From: Clostridium pasteurianum BC1
Lineage (GTDB): Bacteria > Bacillota > Clostridia > Clostridiales > Clostridiaceae
NCBI RefSeq assembly: GCF_000389635.1
Contig: NC_021182.1
Span: 868,001-932,000 of the forward strand
Length of the DNA stretch: 64,000 nt
Reading direction: 5' to 3'
Part shown: one piece after another, positions 44,001-52,700 of the stretch
Layout of the letters: each line of letters opens with the position of its first letter
How positions within the stretch are numbered: the first letter of the stretch is position 1
Notes under the pieces: generated by a model
Database searches by the model: none
What the model saw: only the letters and a program-made list of their open reading frames with translations
Told to the model about the DNA's origin: nothing
Program-made: the position numbers and the translations under genes

Positions 44001-44323
44001 TTAGTATCATTATATTGTGAATAGAATTTATCCACATCTGGTCTTGAACCACCTATATTTGCATTGCCTTTAAATTGTCCATCTACAAGTATTTGAATTT
44101 GCTTTACACCAGATTTATTTAATGCCCAGCCACCTACAAATATAGACTTACTATTATTACTGTTGTCTTTTGGGAAGTCTATATCTGTTATTGGTGACAG
44201 ATTTTCATTAATAGTTGCAGCGTAAACGCTGTTTGTTGTTCCTAATAAATAATCTTTTGACAAAAATAATGTACTTCCAATACTGAAAGCCAAAATTATT
44301 GCACATATTTTCTTCCTGTTCAT
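41090..44323 (-). CDS. Secreted 1077-residue protein: six Ig-like repeats, Big_2, SH3, C-terminal lysozyme-like domain
   Basis: Signal peptide KKICAIILAFSIGSTLFLSK. Then six repeats of about 105 residues (GWALNPSGVKQVNILVDG, GDxRxDVAKVFPQY, SGYHYTLDTS, KHTITVQAVGNDGT), one Big_2 domain (VTSVSLNKSIENLTVGDTDT to ITAVAAGTATITATT), a bacterial SH3 domain (YVNNAYLNVRSAPSLDANNI), and about 220 residues with FDGEGLSLGYLQWCIGQNTL that resemble a peptidoglycan hydrolase fold but are not assigned. ATG 44323 follows AAGGGGG and removes 18 non-signal residues. It is probably a wall-associated adhesin/hydrolase. The same repeat is found in the S53 peptidase at 49785. Confidence 0.85.
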   Translation of the reverse strand: MNRKKICAIILAFSIGSTLFLSKDYLLGTTNSVYAATINENLSPITDIDFPKDNSNNSKSIFVGGWALNKSGVKQIQILVDGQFKGNANIGGSRPDVDKFYSQYNDTNSGYSYTIDFNSIGAGSHTLSVQAIGNDGTTNLNSVKINVNKPAPLICVDIPHSGDATLNQTTIAGWSLNASKVSSVDILVDGTKVGNASLGIARPDVANIFPAYNDGTSGFTYTLDTSKLSHIAHTITVQSNGNDGSSAIQNFTLNRPSNITTIDTPKGSISGSATNVDVAGWALNPSGVKQVNILVDGTPAGTASLGDSRSDVAKVFPQYQNSTSGYHYTLNTSAIEGGKHTITVQAVGNDGTVEQNNSTINFDKPLPIMCLDTIKNGTNALNSLPINGWALNISGLKQVEISVDDNKVGTADIGTARLDVAKVFPDYNQNNSGFDYTLDTGKLTAGNHKITVKATGNDGTTSSQNVTIYRPAAMTDIDFPQNGLLLKGNSTNVTGWALNPSGVKQVNVLVDDKQAGIAAIGDGRPDVAKVFPQYNDTKSGYHYTLDTSTIGGGKHTITVQAVGNDGSVQASSITITRPDSLLTIDSPQVNQSFDNQNSVNIGGWALDITGVKQVSIVVDTQPAVNITPGVPRQDVYNAYPDYNNKNSGYNYTLDLTKLETGTHTITVSSTGNSGQTVSSSKTIKVNNPSLIPVTSVSLNKSIENLTVGDTDTLTATTVPTNATNKDVTWASSNSAVATVDATGKITAVAAGTATITATTVDGSKTANCTVTVNNKKGYVNNAYLNVRSAPSLDANNIVGVLYDYQSIDILDSVTDSADNITWDKIIYNNSTAYVSDAYIQHYTSPPNNVVNIASNITKQFEVGTSDQIVGNFDGEGLSLGYLQWCIGQNTLQPLLNRMDSQYNSEMKSIFGTNYDSIHNMLQDTPANQLNWAKSINDSSNNITNSWYSQLVNLTNNQDFIGIEKDAQVYTVHQAMLICDKYKLNTVRGFALAFDIVNQNGSISTAAQEIISSTYVTNPNMSEKDLLKVIANAIASTSTTNSSDILARKMAIINGQGTVHTIDLNLDSNYGLSDNLWR

Positions 44324-44700
44324 ATTATCCCCCTTGCATAAAGTATTAAAATGACATTGAAATGCTTTTAATGGCATTTATATGTATATATTATCATAAA
44401 TTTCTATAGATTTTGTTACAGAAAGATAAACTTTTTTATGAATACATGAATATATGAATATATAAATATACCCCAGTGGTGTAAATTTTTCCAGAGTTGA
44501 ATATGTTCGCACCCCTGAGGTAAAAATATTTCCATAAGAGTATAAATCTACACCTTATAGATGTAAATTTTGGAAACTGATCATATGTAAAGTTATAATA
44601 ACAAATTTACTATTGATTTAATTATGAATAAATTATATAATAGTTTTGGAAACCAATGAGTTTTTAAAAAACCAACTGGTTTTTAGGGGTGAAAATAGAT
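44324..44700. other. Divergent regulatory region
   Basis: Lies between the secreted-protein gene (minus) and the TetR gene (plus). It contains a degenerate member of the palindromic repeat (ACCCCAGTGGTGTAA at about 44470 and ACCCCTGAGGT at 44511-44521) and TetR-type operators at 44650-44684. Confidence 0.5.
44650..44684 (+). promoter_or_regulatory. Two TetR-type operator boxes
   Basis: AAACCAATGAGTTT (44650-44663) and AAACCAACTGGTTT (44669-44682) share the half-site AAACCA. The second is a perfect palindrome extendable to 18 bases. Adjacent to the TetR start, they are the likely autorepression sites. Confidence 0.6.
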
Positions 44701-45570
44701 ATGGAAAAACGTACGAAGATTCTTTTAGAGGCAAAAAAACTTTTTTCGGAACATGGATATAATAATGTATCAATGCAGTGTATAGCTGAAGCCTGCAGCA
44801 TATCAAAGGCTTCAATTTATAAATTATTTGAATCCAAAAATGAATTATTGAGAAAGCTGCTGGAATATAATATTCAACAGATGCTCCATGAAGCTTCTAC
44901 TATTGATTCTAAAGCGAATATGAATGATGAAGAAAAGTTTAAAGCAAAGATTTATTATGAAATTGAATCTTACATAGAAAACAAAGAACTTTCTAAAATG
45001 CTTATTTTTACATCATCCTCTGTTGATTGTACAGAGATAAAAAAGCATATAGAATTTGTAAGATTTACAATTATGAACTGGAATAAAAATAATTTACTTG
45101 AATACTATGGAGAGGATATTCTAAATATTGTATGGGATTTAACCTTTATACTTATGGGAAGTGTAAATATGCTCGCACAAATCATGATAGATAATAAATC
45201 AATAGTTACTACGGAGCAAATTGTTCAGGAAATAAAGAAAAATTTAGATGTACTGGTTAAGGATAAAAAAAACAGGCCTGCTCTATTTGCTGAAGAGAAG
45301 GTGAATAGTAAATTTAATTATAGGGAAAATAAAGATATTTTTGAAGAGGATATGATTGAAAAATGTCTATTAGATATTGCAGATGAATTAAATAATCTTC
45401 CAGACCGTGATACAAGAAAAAAGGAATCATTAGCTGCTTTAGATCATCTTAGTAAGGAACTTTCCAAAACAACAAAGGCAATTTATTTAGTAGACTCTCT
45501 ATTAGGATACTTAAATGAAATTGATAACCTTAAACCCATAATCAGCAAACTAAAAGCATTAGGCATATGA
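44701..45570 (+). CDS. TetR/AcrR-family repressor
   Basis: A 289-residue regulator. The N-terminal HTH (about 1-50) reads TKILLEAKKLFSEHGYNNVS, MQCIAEACSISKASIYKLFE and SKNELLRKLLEY, the TetR pattern. The rest is all-helical and longer than usual (about 200), with an extra coiled C-terminal part (LSKELSKTTKAIYLVDSLLG). ATG 44701 is nine bases after AGGGGTG. It probably represses itself and the efflux gene that starts 69 bases downstream, released by a drug-like ligand. Confidence 0.9.
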   Translation: MEKRTKILLEAKKLFSEHGYNNVSMQCIAEACSISKASIYKLFESKNELLRKLLEYNIQQMLHEASTIDSKANMNDEEKFKAKIYYEIESYIENKELSKMLIFTSSSVDCTEIKKHIEFVRFTIMNWNKNNLLEYYGEDILNIVWDLTFILMGSVNMLAQIMIDNKSIVTTEQIVQEIKKNLDVLVKDKKNRPALFAEEKVNSKFNYRENKDIFEEDMIEKCLLDIADELNNLPDRDTRKKESLAALDHLSKELSKTTKAIYLVDSLLGYLNEIDNLKPIISKLKALGI

Positions 45571-45639
45571 AAATAAATAGTAAGTTAAAGACTGACTATT
45601 TATTTGAATGTGCCTTATATAGAGAAGGGGAGATTTTCA

Positions 45640-47070
45640 ATGAACAATACAACATCATTAAAGCCAAGTAATCGTAATGCAATTGTCCTTGTATTTATTA
45701 TTGGGGCCTTTGTGGCAATTTTAAATCAGACTTTGCTTGTTACAGCACTGCCTCATATTATGAGAAGTTTTAATATTACAGCAGATAAAGCTCAATGGCT
45801 TACAACAGCTTTTATGCTTGTAAATGGAATATTCATTCCAATAACGGCTTTTCTAATTGAAAGGTATTCAACACGTGCTTTATTCATATTTTCTATGGGT
45901 ATTTTTAGTGTGGGTACTTTAATAGCCGCTGTATCACCTAATTTTACAATTTTATTAATTGCCCGCATTCTGCAGGCTGTAGGTGCTGGTGCCATGATGC
46001 CGCTTATGCAGACTGTATTCATCATTATTTTTCCAAAGGAAAAGCGTGGTGCAGCAATGGGAATGATAGGTCTTGTAATTGCCTTTGCACCAGCCATAGG
46101 TCCTACTTTAAGCGGATGGATTGTAGATCGTTTTTCCTGGAATTATTTATTCTATATTATTTTACCTATTGCAGTAATTGATTTGATTGTATCTTTATTT
46201 ATACTTAAAAATGTTACTGAGCAAAAGGAAAGTAATTTAGATATTCTGTCAGTTATCCTATCTGTTTTGGGATTTGGAGGAATATTATATGGCTTCAGTA
46301 CCGCCGGTGCAAATGGATGGTCAGATGGATGGGTAATTGCAACACTTGTTGTTGGTATAATTAGTCTGTTATTGTTTGTGTGGAGACAACTGAAAATAAA
46401 ATCTCCTATACTGGAGTTTCGAGTATTTAAGGATAGAATATTTACTTTAACTACTATACTTGGTACTATTGCATTCTCAATGATGATGGCAATAGAAACC
46501 ATACTGCCTATATATACACAGAATATGCGTGGTATATCTGCTTTTCATTCTGGATTAATGTTACTCCCAGGTGCTGTTATGATGGCGATTATGTCACCGG
46601 TAGCAGGTATAATTTTTGATAAGATAGGAAGTAAATTATTGGCCTTTGTGGGGTTGGGAATTATAACTGTAACAACTTTTCTTTTCTCTTCCCTGAATCT
46701 AAATACATCAGTTACATTTATTGTAATTGTGTATGCTGTACGTATGGCTGGAATAGCAATGATATTAATGCCTTTGACAACTGCTGGTCTCAATGCTCTT
46801 CCAAACAGGTTAATAGCTCATGGTACTGCTATGAATAATACTTTTCGTCAAGTTGGTGCTTCAATGGGGACCGCAGTATTGATATCCATAATGAGTAATT
46901 GGGGCAAGAATGGTAAATATGCAAATCCCCTTGATGCTCAGGTAGCGGGAATGCATACATCATTCATCATAGCCGCTGTTATATCCCTTAGTGCAGTATT
47001 CATGGTGTTTTTATTAAAGAGTGATAGAAAGACAATGGAATCTGAAGAAATACTTGAAGAAGCAAATTAA
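45640..47070 (+). CDS. MFS multidrug exporter, DHA2 (14-TM, EmrB/QacA type)
   Basis: A 476-residue proton-coupled exporter with 14 helices. Signatures: FVAILNQTLLVTALPHIMRS (helix 1 motif D1), motif A-like RYSTRALFIFSMG, motif B RILQAVGAGAMMPL and motif C AFAPAIGPTLSGWIVDRFSW. AAGGGGAG precedes ATG 45640; an in-frame TTG at 45604 is less likely. Paired with the TetR gene upstream. The substrate is unknown. Confidence 0.93.
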   Translation: MNNTTSLKPSNRNAIVLVFIIGAFVAILNQTLLVTALPHIMRSFNITADKAQWLTTAFMLVNGIFIPITAFLIERYSTRALFIFSMGIFSVGTLIAAVSPNFTILLIARILQAVGAGAMMPLMQTVFIIIFPKEKRGAAMGMIGLVIAFAPAIGPTLSGWIVDRFSWNYLFYIILPIAVIDLIVSLFILKNVTEQKESNLDILSVILSVLGFGGILYGFSTAGANGWSDGWVIATLVVGIISLLLFVWRQLKIKSPILEFRVFKDRIFTLTTILGTIAFSMMMAIETILPIYTQNMRGISAFHSGLMLLPGAVMMAIMSPVAGIIFDKIGSKLLAFVGLGIITVTTFLFSSLNLNTSVTFIVIVYAVRMAGIAMILMPLTTAGLNALPNRLIAHGTAMNNTFRQVGASMGTAVLISIMSNWGKNGKYANPLDAQVAGMHTSFIIAAVISLSAVFMVFLLKSDRKTMESEEILEEAN

Positions 47071-47110
47071 AGTACTCCAACAGTATATAATAAAGATGTT
47101 AGCTTATATT

Positions 47111-47151
47111 GCCTCAAGATAGAAAGTATATTTTATCTTGAGGCGTTTTTT
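47111..47151 (+). terminator. Rho-independent terminator
   Basis: GCCTCAAGATA (47111-47121) and its complement (47134-47144) followed by GTTTTTT, 40 bases after the exporter stop. Confidence 0.88.
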
Positions 47152-47297
47152 AATATATTTATATAAGATCTTTACAGCTTGGGTTTTTAAAATTTACGGT
47201 GTCTTTTTAGCATTTTTTTTTCATTGGAAATATAATTTTTATCCAGAAATATAAAAATATTAAGATTTAAAATGTAATTTTAAATTAGTATATCTTC

Positions 47298-47327
47298 TTT
47301 ACAAGAACGTATGTTCTGTGATATTAT
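47298..47327 (+). promoter_or_regulatory. LexA (SOS) box within a promoter
   Basis: GAACGTATGTTC (47305-47316) is an exact GAAC-N4-GTTC palindrome as bound by LexA/DinR in Firmicutes. It sits between TTTACA (47298-47303) and TATTAT (47322-47327), 18 bases apart, so bound LexA would block the promoter. The next gene starts at 47444. Confidence 0.8.
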
Positions 47328-47443
47328 GGGTATAAATATAATGAGGATTTAAAAAATCAAGTTAAATTTCTCAAAACATATGCTAGCTAATGCAAAAGGA
47401 ATTATTGCTTAAGAAATTATAGAGGATTATGGAGATGATTTAG

Positions 47444-48730
47444 GTGGATGTTTTTGATAAGCTGAAAATTCTCACGGATGCAGCAAAATATGACGTAGCA
47501 TGTACTTCTAGTGGAGTAAATAGGGAGGCTGCTGCTGGGGGGATTGGAAATTCTACAGCCTGTGGTATATGCCATAGCTTTGCGGCGGATGGGAGATGTA
47601 TTTCCCTTTTAAAGGTATTGATGAGTAATGCCTGTGCCTATGACTGCAAATACTGTGTGAACCGCCGTTCAAATTCAACTCCAAGGGCTTCATTTACGCC
47701 ACGAGAGCTTGCAGACCTTACTATGAATTTTTATCGTCGTAATTATATCGAAGGTCTTTTTATCAGCTCTGGTGTACTGAAAAATCCTAATTACACCTGT
47801 GAAAGAATGATTGAAACCCTGAGTATACTGAGAGAAGAGTACAGATTCTTTGGATATATTCATGCAAAGGCCATTCCTGGAGCGGATAGGGATTTAATCC
47901 GGGTTCTTGGGATGCTGGCAGACAGAATGAGTGTTAATATAGAGCTTCCATCACAAAATAGCTTGAAGCTTTTGGCTCCGGACAAGTCAAAACATTCCAT
48001 TTTAGCGCCTATGGGACATATTCAAAATCTGATACATGAAAACTCTACAGATTTGATAAAATATCAGCATGCACCTAAGTTCGCCCCCGCCGGTCAGAGC
48101 ACACAGATGATTGTAGGTGCTACACCAGAAACGGATTTTCAAATTTTAAATTTAACAGAAGGACTTTATAAAAAATATAAGCTTAAACGTGTTTTCTTTT
48201 CTGCTTACATACCAGTTGCTGAGAATTCTGTGCTGCCAGAGGTGAGCACTAAGCCTCCGCTTTTGAGGGAGCACAGACTTTATCAGGCTGACTGGCTTCT
48301 AAGGTTTTATGGCTTTAAGGCTAATGAGATTTTGGATAAGGATCACCAGAGTTTTAATCCTTATATAGACCCAAAATGTAACTGGGCAATAAATCATATG
48401 GATACTTTCCCTATGGAGGTAAATCGCGCACACTATATGGATTTAATGAGAGTACCGGGCATTGGGGTAAACAGTGCTAAGCGGATTGTAACTGCTCGTC
48501 GTACCTCTAAACTTGATTTTCAACATCTTAAGAGAATGGGAGTTGTACTAAAACGAGCACAGTACTTTATAACCTGCTCTGGTAAAATTGCTGAGGGCTT
48601 AAAAATAACGGAGGCTTCAGTATTGAGGTCTTTGATGTCTGAAAAAACACTGGACATGTATAAACAGAATTTAAACCTTGAACAAAAACCAGAGCAGTTA
48701 TCTTTTTTTGATGAACTTACACTAACTTAG
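47444..48730 (+). CDS. Putative DNA modification/repair radical SAM protein
   Basis: A 428-residue radical SAM enzyme. The 4Fe-4S motif is Cys64-x3-Cys68-x2-Cys71 in ACAYDCKYC; extra cysteines C40, C43 and C52 ahead of it could bind a second cluster. The radical SAM barrel follows (GLFISSGVLKNP, FGYIHAKAIPGAD, NIELPS, QMIVGATPETD), and a helix-hairpin-helix near residue 335 (RVPGIGVNSAKRIVTARRTS) would contact DNA. It matches the family annotated as putative DNA modification/repair radical SAM protein, usually paired with a DUF4130 protein, as here. GTG start with GGAG upstream. The LexA box supports induction by DNA damage. The chemical reaction is not known. Confidence 0.88.
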   Translation: MDVFDKLKILTDAAKYDVACTSSGVNREAAAGGIGNSTACGICHSFAADGRCISLLKVLMSNACAYDCKYCVNRRSNSTPRASFTPRELADLTMNFYRRNYIEGLFISSGVLKNPNYTCERMIETLSILREEYRFFGYIHAKAIPGADRDLIRVLGMLADRMSVNIELPSQNSLKLLAPDKSKHSILAPMGHIQNLIHENSTDLIKYQHAPKFAPAGQSTQMIVGATPETDFQILNLTEGLYKKYKLKRVFFSAYIPVAENSVLPEVSTKPPLLREHRLYQADWLLRFYGFKANEILDKDHQSFNPYIDPKCNWAINHMDTFPMEVNRAHYMDLMRVPGIGVNSAKRIVTARRTSKLDFQHLKRMGVVLKRAQYFITCSGKIAEGLKITEASVLRSLMSEKTLDMYKQNLNLEQKPEQLSFFDELTLT

Positions 48731-48776
48731 ATTGTGCAAATAATTTGAATAAAAAAGGTGATGAATTATAGATAAA

Positions 48777-49544
48777 ATGCTTAGTGAATCAAATATTATT
48801 TATCAATATGATGGAAGCTTTGACGGATTGCTGTGCTGTGTATTTGAAAGTTATGATAAAAAAGAAATCCCCATGGATATTATTCTGCCCAGCGCATCTC
48901 AAACTTTACTACTTCCCATAAAGGAAATTTCAACGGATTTGCAGAAATCCACTAGAGTTTTTAGTTCCATACCTAAAAAAATGGGCATTGCTGCCCTGGA
49001 TTTTGTGCATCGCGCCTTCTTAACTTGCCTTTTGCAAAAGGAATTATACATACTTTTGTTTCTTCGTAGAGGCTATCGTTACGGAAGTAAAGTAATGGAT
49101 ATGCTTACTGACGATGTAGTAAACAGACTATTTAAGGCAGTGAAACATTTGAATAACGAAAGTCACTTACTTAAGGGGTTTATTCGTTTTTCTGTTTTTA
49201 AGGGTGGGCTAGTGGCGGAAATAGAGCCTAAAAATTATGTGTTGCCATTACTGGTACAGCACTTTTGCCAGAGATATCCGGAGGAACACTTTTTAATTTA
49301 TGATAAAACCCATGGTATGGCGCTAATATATAAGCCACATAAGCCTTCTATTATTCCCATTGAAGATCTTAAGATTCCAGAACCAGATGAGGAGGAATTG
49401 CATTTTCGTAAACTGTGGAGGCTTTTTTATAATACCATTGAGGTGGAAGGGCGTCATAATCCAAAGTGCCGCATGAGTCATATGCCAAAGCGTTACTGGA
49501 AATATATGACAGAGTTTGGCGCTGGTGAAAAGTTTCTTCCGTGA
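48777..49544 (+). CDS. DUF4130 partner of the radical SAM protein (putative DNA metabolism protein)
   Basis: A 255-residue protein. It opens IIYQYDGSFDGLLCCVFESY, the consistent start of the family, and ends in DUF4130 features: EEELHFRKLWRLFYNTIEVE, RHNPKCRMSHMPKRYWKYMT. In other bacteria the same domain is fused to uracil-DNA-glycosylase-like domains, suggesting nucleic-acid work. Located 46 bases after the radical SAM gene and probably co-transcribed from the LexA-box promoter. The start is uncertain: ATG 48777 is about 17 bases from AAGGTGATG, so a nearer non-ATG start is possible. Confidence 0.85.
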   Translation: MLSESNIIYQYDGSFDGLLCCVFESYDKKEIPMDIILPSASQTLLLPIKEISTDLQKSTRVFSSIPKKMGIAALDFVHRAFLTCLLQKELYILLFLRRGYRYGSKVMDMLTDDVVNRLFKAVKHLNNESHLLKGFIRFSVFKGGLVAEIEPKNYVLPLLVQHFCQRYPEEHFLIYDKTHGMALIYKPHKPSIIPIEDLKIPEPDEEELHFRKLWRLFYNTIEVEGRHNPKCRMSHMPKRYWKYMTEFGAGEKFLP

Positions 49545-49784
49545 ATATGAGGCTTGTGAAGATAATTATCTGGTAAAAGATACTGAATAATTATTTATTT
49601 GTCATGCTTAAAAGCTTAGATAAACAGAGTTCATGGTATCAGGTGAAGTTTTTATTCTATGTGATGCTTAGAAATGGATAAATTTTCAATGAAATTTAAT
49701 AAAATTATAATATGAATTTTGTGATAATTTTATGTATAATGTACTTAATATACTATTTTTTATAAATGTAATAGGGGTGAATAA

Positions 49785-52700
49785 ATGAGAAAGAGTAATC
49801 GATTTAAATTTTTAAGAATATTAGCAGTAGTGATAAGTTTTCTTATGATTTCACAACCAGTTTTTGCCAGCACCACTGGAAATCAAAATTATAAGTACAT
49901 GGAGGACAGTAATATTTTACCTGTACTTAGCAGCAGTGGTGTTACAAAATTGGGGGATGTAGAAGCTAATAAGCAGTTAAGTATAACAATAGGATTAAAA
50001 TTTCGAAATAAGGATCAGCTGCAACATAAAATTAAAGCAGCACATGACGCTGGTAAAGCTGGGAGAGTAGTAAGTGCCCAGGATATGAATAATAATTTTC
50101 TACCTAGCAAAAGTGCAAATAACACGGTTATTGAATTTTTGAAAAACAGTGGATTAAAAATTACTAAAACTTACAATAGCCATATGACAATTAAAGCCAC
50201 TGGCTCTGTACAGGATATAGAAAAGGCATTTAAAGTAAAGCTAAATTATTACTCTAAAGATGGAGTAGAGTTTTTGGCTAATAGCACCCAGCCACAACTA
50301 CCAGATGATATAGTAGGATTGGTGCAAAATATTTCTGGTCTCAATAATTTTAAGCTTAAACCATCATCATCTTACAATAAACAAATAAAGTCTCAATCAT
50401 TAAGTACATCATCCTTTACCCCACAACAATTACAAAAAGCATATGATTTTACATCTGCTTATGCAAATAATGTTAATGGCAAGGGTATCAAATTAGCTAT
50501 AGCATCTTATAATTCTTTTAATAAAAGTGATATAGATAATTTTCTTAATACTTTTGACATTAAAGGAACTAATGCTATTACTACTATAAATGTGGGTGGT
50601 GTTCCGCAGTATGATGAAATTGGCTCTGAAGAAACTACAATGGACATAGAGTGTGCCCTATCAAGTGCTCCAGGAGCACAATTACTTGTTTATGATGGAG
50701 TTAATGCAGATACAGCTACAGAAACGGATTTGTTTACACAAATCGTAGATGATGGACAAGCTAACGTAGTAAGTTATTCTTGGGGAAGTGAAGAGCAATA
50801 CTTTAGCCCTTCTGAGTTAGCTGAAATGAACAATTTATTTATGGCTGGTGCAGCAAAGGGAATTACTTTTGTAGTAGCTTCAGGGGACTATGGAAGTAAT
50901 GTTATTAATTATCCAGCATCAGACCCTTATGTTACGGCTGTTGGAGGAACAACGTTAAAAATAAATAATAGTTCCGGGGAAATTTCCAGTGAAACAGGTT
51001 GGGGTGTGGATGGTTACGGATATGGTAGTGGAGGCGGCAGCAGCTCATTTTTTTCAACACCATCATGGCAGCAGGGAATAACACCTTTAAATAATGGACA
51101 CAGAATGATTCCAGATGTTTCCCTTGATGCTGATCCTAATACCGGATATACTATTTATTCTAATGGAAACTGGTATCAGTATGGAGGTACCAGTGCGGCT
51201 GCTCCAGAATGGGCTGCTATATTTGCTTTAGTTAACCAGAGTAGAGAAAGTAAAGGCCTAGGTACTATAGGACTCGCAAATTCAAGATTGTATTCATTGG
51301 CCAATCAATCAGTATTTCATGATATTGTTAGTGGATCAAATGGCGAATATTCCTCTTCACTAGGTTATGATATGGTGACCGGGTTAGGGTCAGTCGATGT
51401 GTGGAAATTGGTTAGTGCCTTATCAGATGTTAATACAGAAAATTATACTGTTACCTATAATGGAAGTGGCGGCAATGGTGGAAGTGTACCTGTTGATAGT
51501 AAAGCATATGCTTCAGGGGAAACAGCAATTGTATCTGGTAATGTAGGTAATCTTGTAAAAACAGGTTATAGATTTGCAGGATGGAATACAGCACCAGATG
51601 GAAGCGGTATAGATTATTCACCTAATAGTATTTTTACTATGGGAAATTCTAGTGTAACATTATATGCAAAATGGAATTCTATTTATCCAGTTGCAGGCTG
51701 TATAGATACTCCCTCAGAGGGACAGACCATAAGTGGCATCAATATGATTAATGGGTGGTTTCTTGATGGAAATGGAGTAAAAAAGGTAGAAGTACTGGTA
51801 GATGGAACAGTGGTTGGAACAGCCAGCTATGGAGATGGAAGATTGGATGTGGCAAGGGTATATCCAACCTATAACAACGGAAACAGCGGCTATCACTATA
51901 GTCTAGATACAACTAAGCTTACTAATGGAAGGTATACCATAGTAATAAGGGAAACGGGAAACAATAATTTACAGACCAATTTAAGTGGAAGAAATATAAC
52001 AGTGGCTAATCCAGTAATAGGCTGTATAGATACCCCTTCAGAGGGACAGGCCATAAGCGGAAGCAGCATGATTAATGGCTGGTTTCTGGATTCCACAGGA
52101 GTAAATAAAATAGAAGTGATTGTGGATGGAAACGTAGCTGGAACAGCCAGCTATGGAGATGGAAGATTGGATGTGTCAAAGGTATATCCATCCTATAACA
52201 ACGGAAACAGTGGCTATCACTATAATCTTGATACCACAAAGCTAAAGGATGGAAAGCATACTATAGTGATAAGAGAAACAGGCAACAATAATTCTCAGAC
52301 CAGTTTAGGGGGAAGAAACATAACAGTATCAAATAATCCCGTAGGCTGTATAGATACTCCATCAGAGGGACAGACCATAAGTGGCAGCAATATGATTAAT
52401 GGGTGGTTTCTTGATGGAAATGGAGTAAAAAAGGTAGAAGTACTGGTGGATGGAACATTAGTAGGAACAGCCAGCTATGGAGATGGAAGATTGGATGTGT
52501 CAAAGGTATATCCATCCTATAACAACGGAAATAGCGGCTATCACTACAGTCTTGATACAACTAAGCTTACTAATGGAAGACATACCATAGTAATAAGGGA
52601 AACGGGAAATAATAATTCCCAGACCAATTTAAGTGGAAGAAATATAACAGTGGCTAATCCAGTAATAGGCTGTATAGATACCCCTTCAGAGGGACAGGCC

